Source of the DNA: Brachycybe producta
Taxonomy: Eukaryota > Arthropoda > Diplopoda > Playtdesmida > Andrognathidae
DNA: 64,000 nt
Assembly (NCBI GenBank): GCA_036925085.1
Contig: JAUPFP010000093.1
Location: 189,001 to 253,000 of the forward strand
Direction: 5' to 3'
Within the stretch, counting starts at the first letter, position 1. Each line of letters opens with the position of its first letter. Below, in pieces: positions 62,640-64,000 of the stretch. The translations under genes were made by a program, and so were the position numbers. A model generated the notes under the pieces. It had not been told where the DNA came from. It saw nothing but the letters and a program-made list of their open reading frames with translations, and ran no database searches.

Positions 62640-63110
62640 TCACATTAAATGTCTTAAAATAGTTTAAATGAGTTCCAATTGGCCTAATTGTCTTCTGAAA
62701 CAGTCTGAATGAGTTTCAATTGGCCTAATCATCTTCTAAAATAGTCTAAATGAGTTCCAATTGGCCTAATTACCTTCTGAAACAGTCTGAATGAGTTTCA
62801 ATTGGCCTAATCATCTTCTAAAAAAGTCGAAATGAGTTCTAATTGGCCTAATTGTATTCTGAAACAGTCTGAATGGGTTTCAATTGGCCTAATCATCGTC
62901 TAAAAAGTCGAAATGAGTTCTAATTGTCTTCTGAAACAGACTGAATGAGTTTCAATTGGCCTAATCGTCTTCTGAAACAGTCTGAATGAGTTCCAATTGG
63001 CCTAATTGTCTTTTGAAACTGAATGAGTTCCAATTGGCCTAATTGTCTTCTGGAATGGTTGAAAGGTGTATTAAGAATACCTTTAGCTTGTCTGAAAGGG
63101 TCTGTAAAGG
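62640..63110. repeat. Minisatellite with AGTCTGAATGAGTTTCAATTG units
   Basis: About nine degenerate units of 45-50 bp built from CTTCTGAAACAGTCTGAATG and AGTT(T/C)(C/T)AATTGGCCTAAT. Confidence 0.8.
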
Positions 63111-63434
63111 TTCCAAATGGTCTAATTGTATTTAAATAGCATAGATATATGCTGAAATGGTAAAAATATGTTCCACTTGGCCTAATTATCTTCTAAAATG
63201 GACAAACTGAGTTTGAAAAAGGGCACTTAAGTTGTCTTTGATAATCTGTAAAGTTTTCAAATCTCCTAAATGAGTTGTAATTGCCTAACTGCGTTCCAAT
63301 CAGTATAAAGTGGTTTAAATGCCTTCCTCATAATCTAAATGTGATTTTAGAAGGTATATTTGCGCTCTGAATGTGTTTAACTCTCAGGTTCTTGCTATGT
63401 TCCAATTTGTATAATGACGAATTCAAATGGTCTA

Positions 63435-63660
63435 AATATGGTTTTAAATATAATAAATGTGTTTCAAATGTTCTAACTGCGTTCCAAATGGTCTAAATTT
63501 ATTTTAAAATGTCCTATCTGCGTTCCAATTGGTCTAAATTAGTTTTAAAATGTCCTATCTGCGTTCCAAATGGTCTAAATTTATTTTAAAATGTCCTATC
63601 TGCGTTCCAAATGGTCTAAATTTATTTTAAAATGTCCTATCTGCGTTCCAACTGGTCTAA
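63435..63660. repeat. 41-bp tandem repeat, about five copies
   Basis: Unit TGCGTTCCAAATGGTCTAAA followed by TTTATTTTAAAATGTCCTATC. Central copies are nearly identical. Shares words with the array at 62640. Confidence 0.85.
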
Positions 63661-63815
63661 AAGTCGATTTTAACTGGCTCAAATGATCTAAAAAGATTCT
63701 TGATTAGTTTACAAATATTCAAAAGGTGATTGAAATACCTTAAATGTGTATCAAATGACCTAATTTATGTTTCTAAAAGTTCTAATTTGTTTCATATTTT
63801 TTTTTACTTTTTCAG

Positions 63816-63861
63816 GAAAGGAAGCCGATTGGCTTGCCATCTCACTTGTGGGCCAATTCTG
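63816..63861 (+). other. Candidate exon at the right edge
   Basis: Strong acceptor (T-rich tract, TTTTTCAG at 63815) and donor CTG-GTGAGC at 63862, 46 bases between, higher G+C than flanks. One frame reads ERKPIGLPSHLWANS. No family assigned. Confidence 0.35.
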
Positions 63862-64000
63862 GTGAGCAACAAACAATTTGTGTGGGTTTCTTTTTTTTTG
63901 GAGGGGGGGGGGGGGAGTTAGTAGAAAAATGTTTCATTTGTCCTAATTGTCTACTTATTTCAAATTTATAACAAAAATATGCAAAGATGAGAGAAAAAGA

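Overview
The window is nuclear DNA of an invertebrate animal. It has spliced metazoan genes with short GT-AG introns, AT-rich and repeat-packed noncoding DNA, exons visibly richer in G+C and CpG than their surroundings, and one minor-spliceosome intron. The gene set (FGF-receptor substrate, PPEF/RdgC phosphatase, NEK8-type kinase, NDC1 nucleoporin) is animal. I cannot name the phylum from sequence alone. All gene models below were spliced by hand; exon phases close in every one (total coding length divisible by three, no internal stop).

Layout. 1-6001 (+): C-terminal part of UTP20, a ribosome-biogenesis factor. 7713-9404 (-): FRS2-like adaptor with an uninterrupted coding region, convergent with UTP20. 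9405-27657: an 18 kb gene-free stretch with a promoter-like island near 10.4-10.9 kb and many inverted-repeat elements. 27658-37347 (+): PPEF/RdgC, 14 coding exons. 38768-43928 (+): phosphatidylserine synthase 1, 12 coding exons. 47166-48980 (+): intact hAT-type transposase ORF with one catalytic Asp replaced. 50636-54613 (-): NEK8-type kinase, 8 exons, without an RCC1 tail. 55505-60062 (+): NDC1, 14 exons, head-to-head with the kinase. 60063-64000: intergenic, with a CpG-rich promoter-like island, minisatellites and one exon-like segment at the right edge.

The genes do not form one pathway. UTP20 serves the nucleolus, FRS2 relays receptor tyrosine kinase signals, PPEF is a calcium-linked phosphatase of sensory cells, PTDSS1 makes phosphatidylserine in the ER, NEK8 acts at cilia and NDC1 anchors nuclear pores. 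The kinase and NDC1 probably share a bidirectional promoter.

The noncoding DNA is dominated by short palindromic (MITE-like) families, here called A to M. Family A (roughly 300-400 bp, near-palindromic) occurs about twenty times in introns and intergenic DNA. Several families are nested in one another with readable target-site duplications. A 22-bp satellite has expanded twice, in opposite orientation, inside introns of two genes transcribed the same way. Three GC-AG introns and one U12-type intron stand out among the 53 coding introns resolved.
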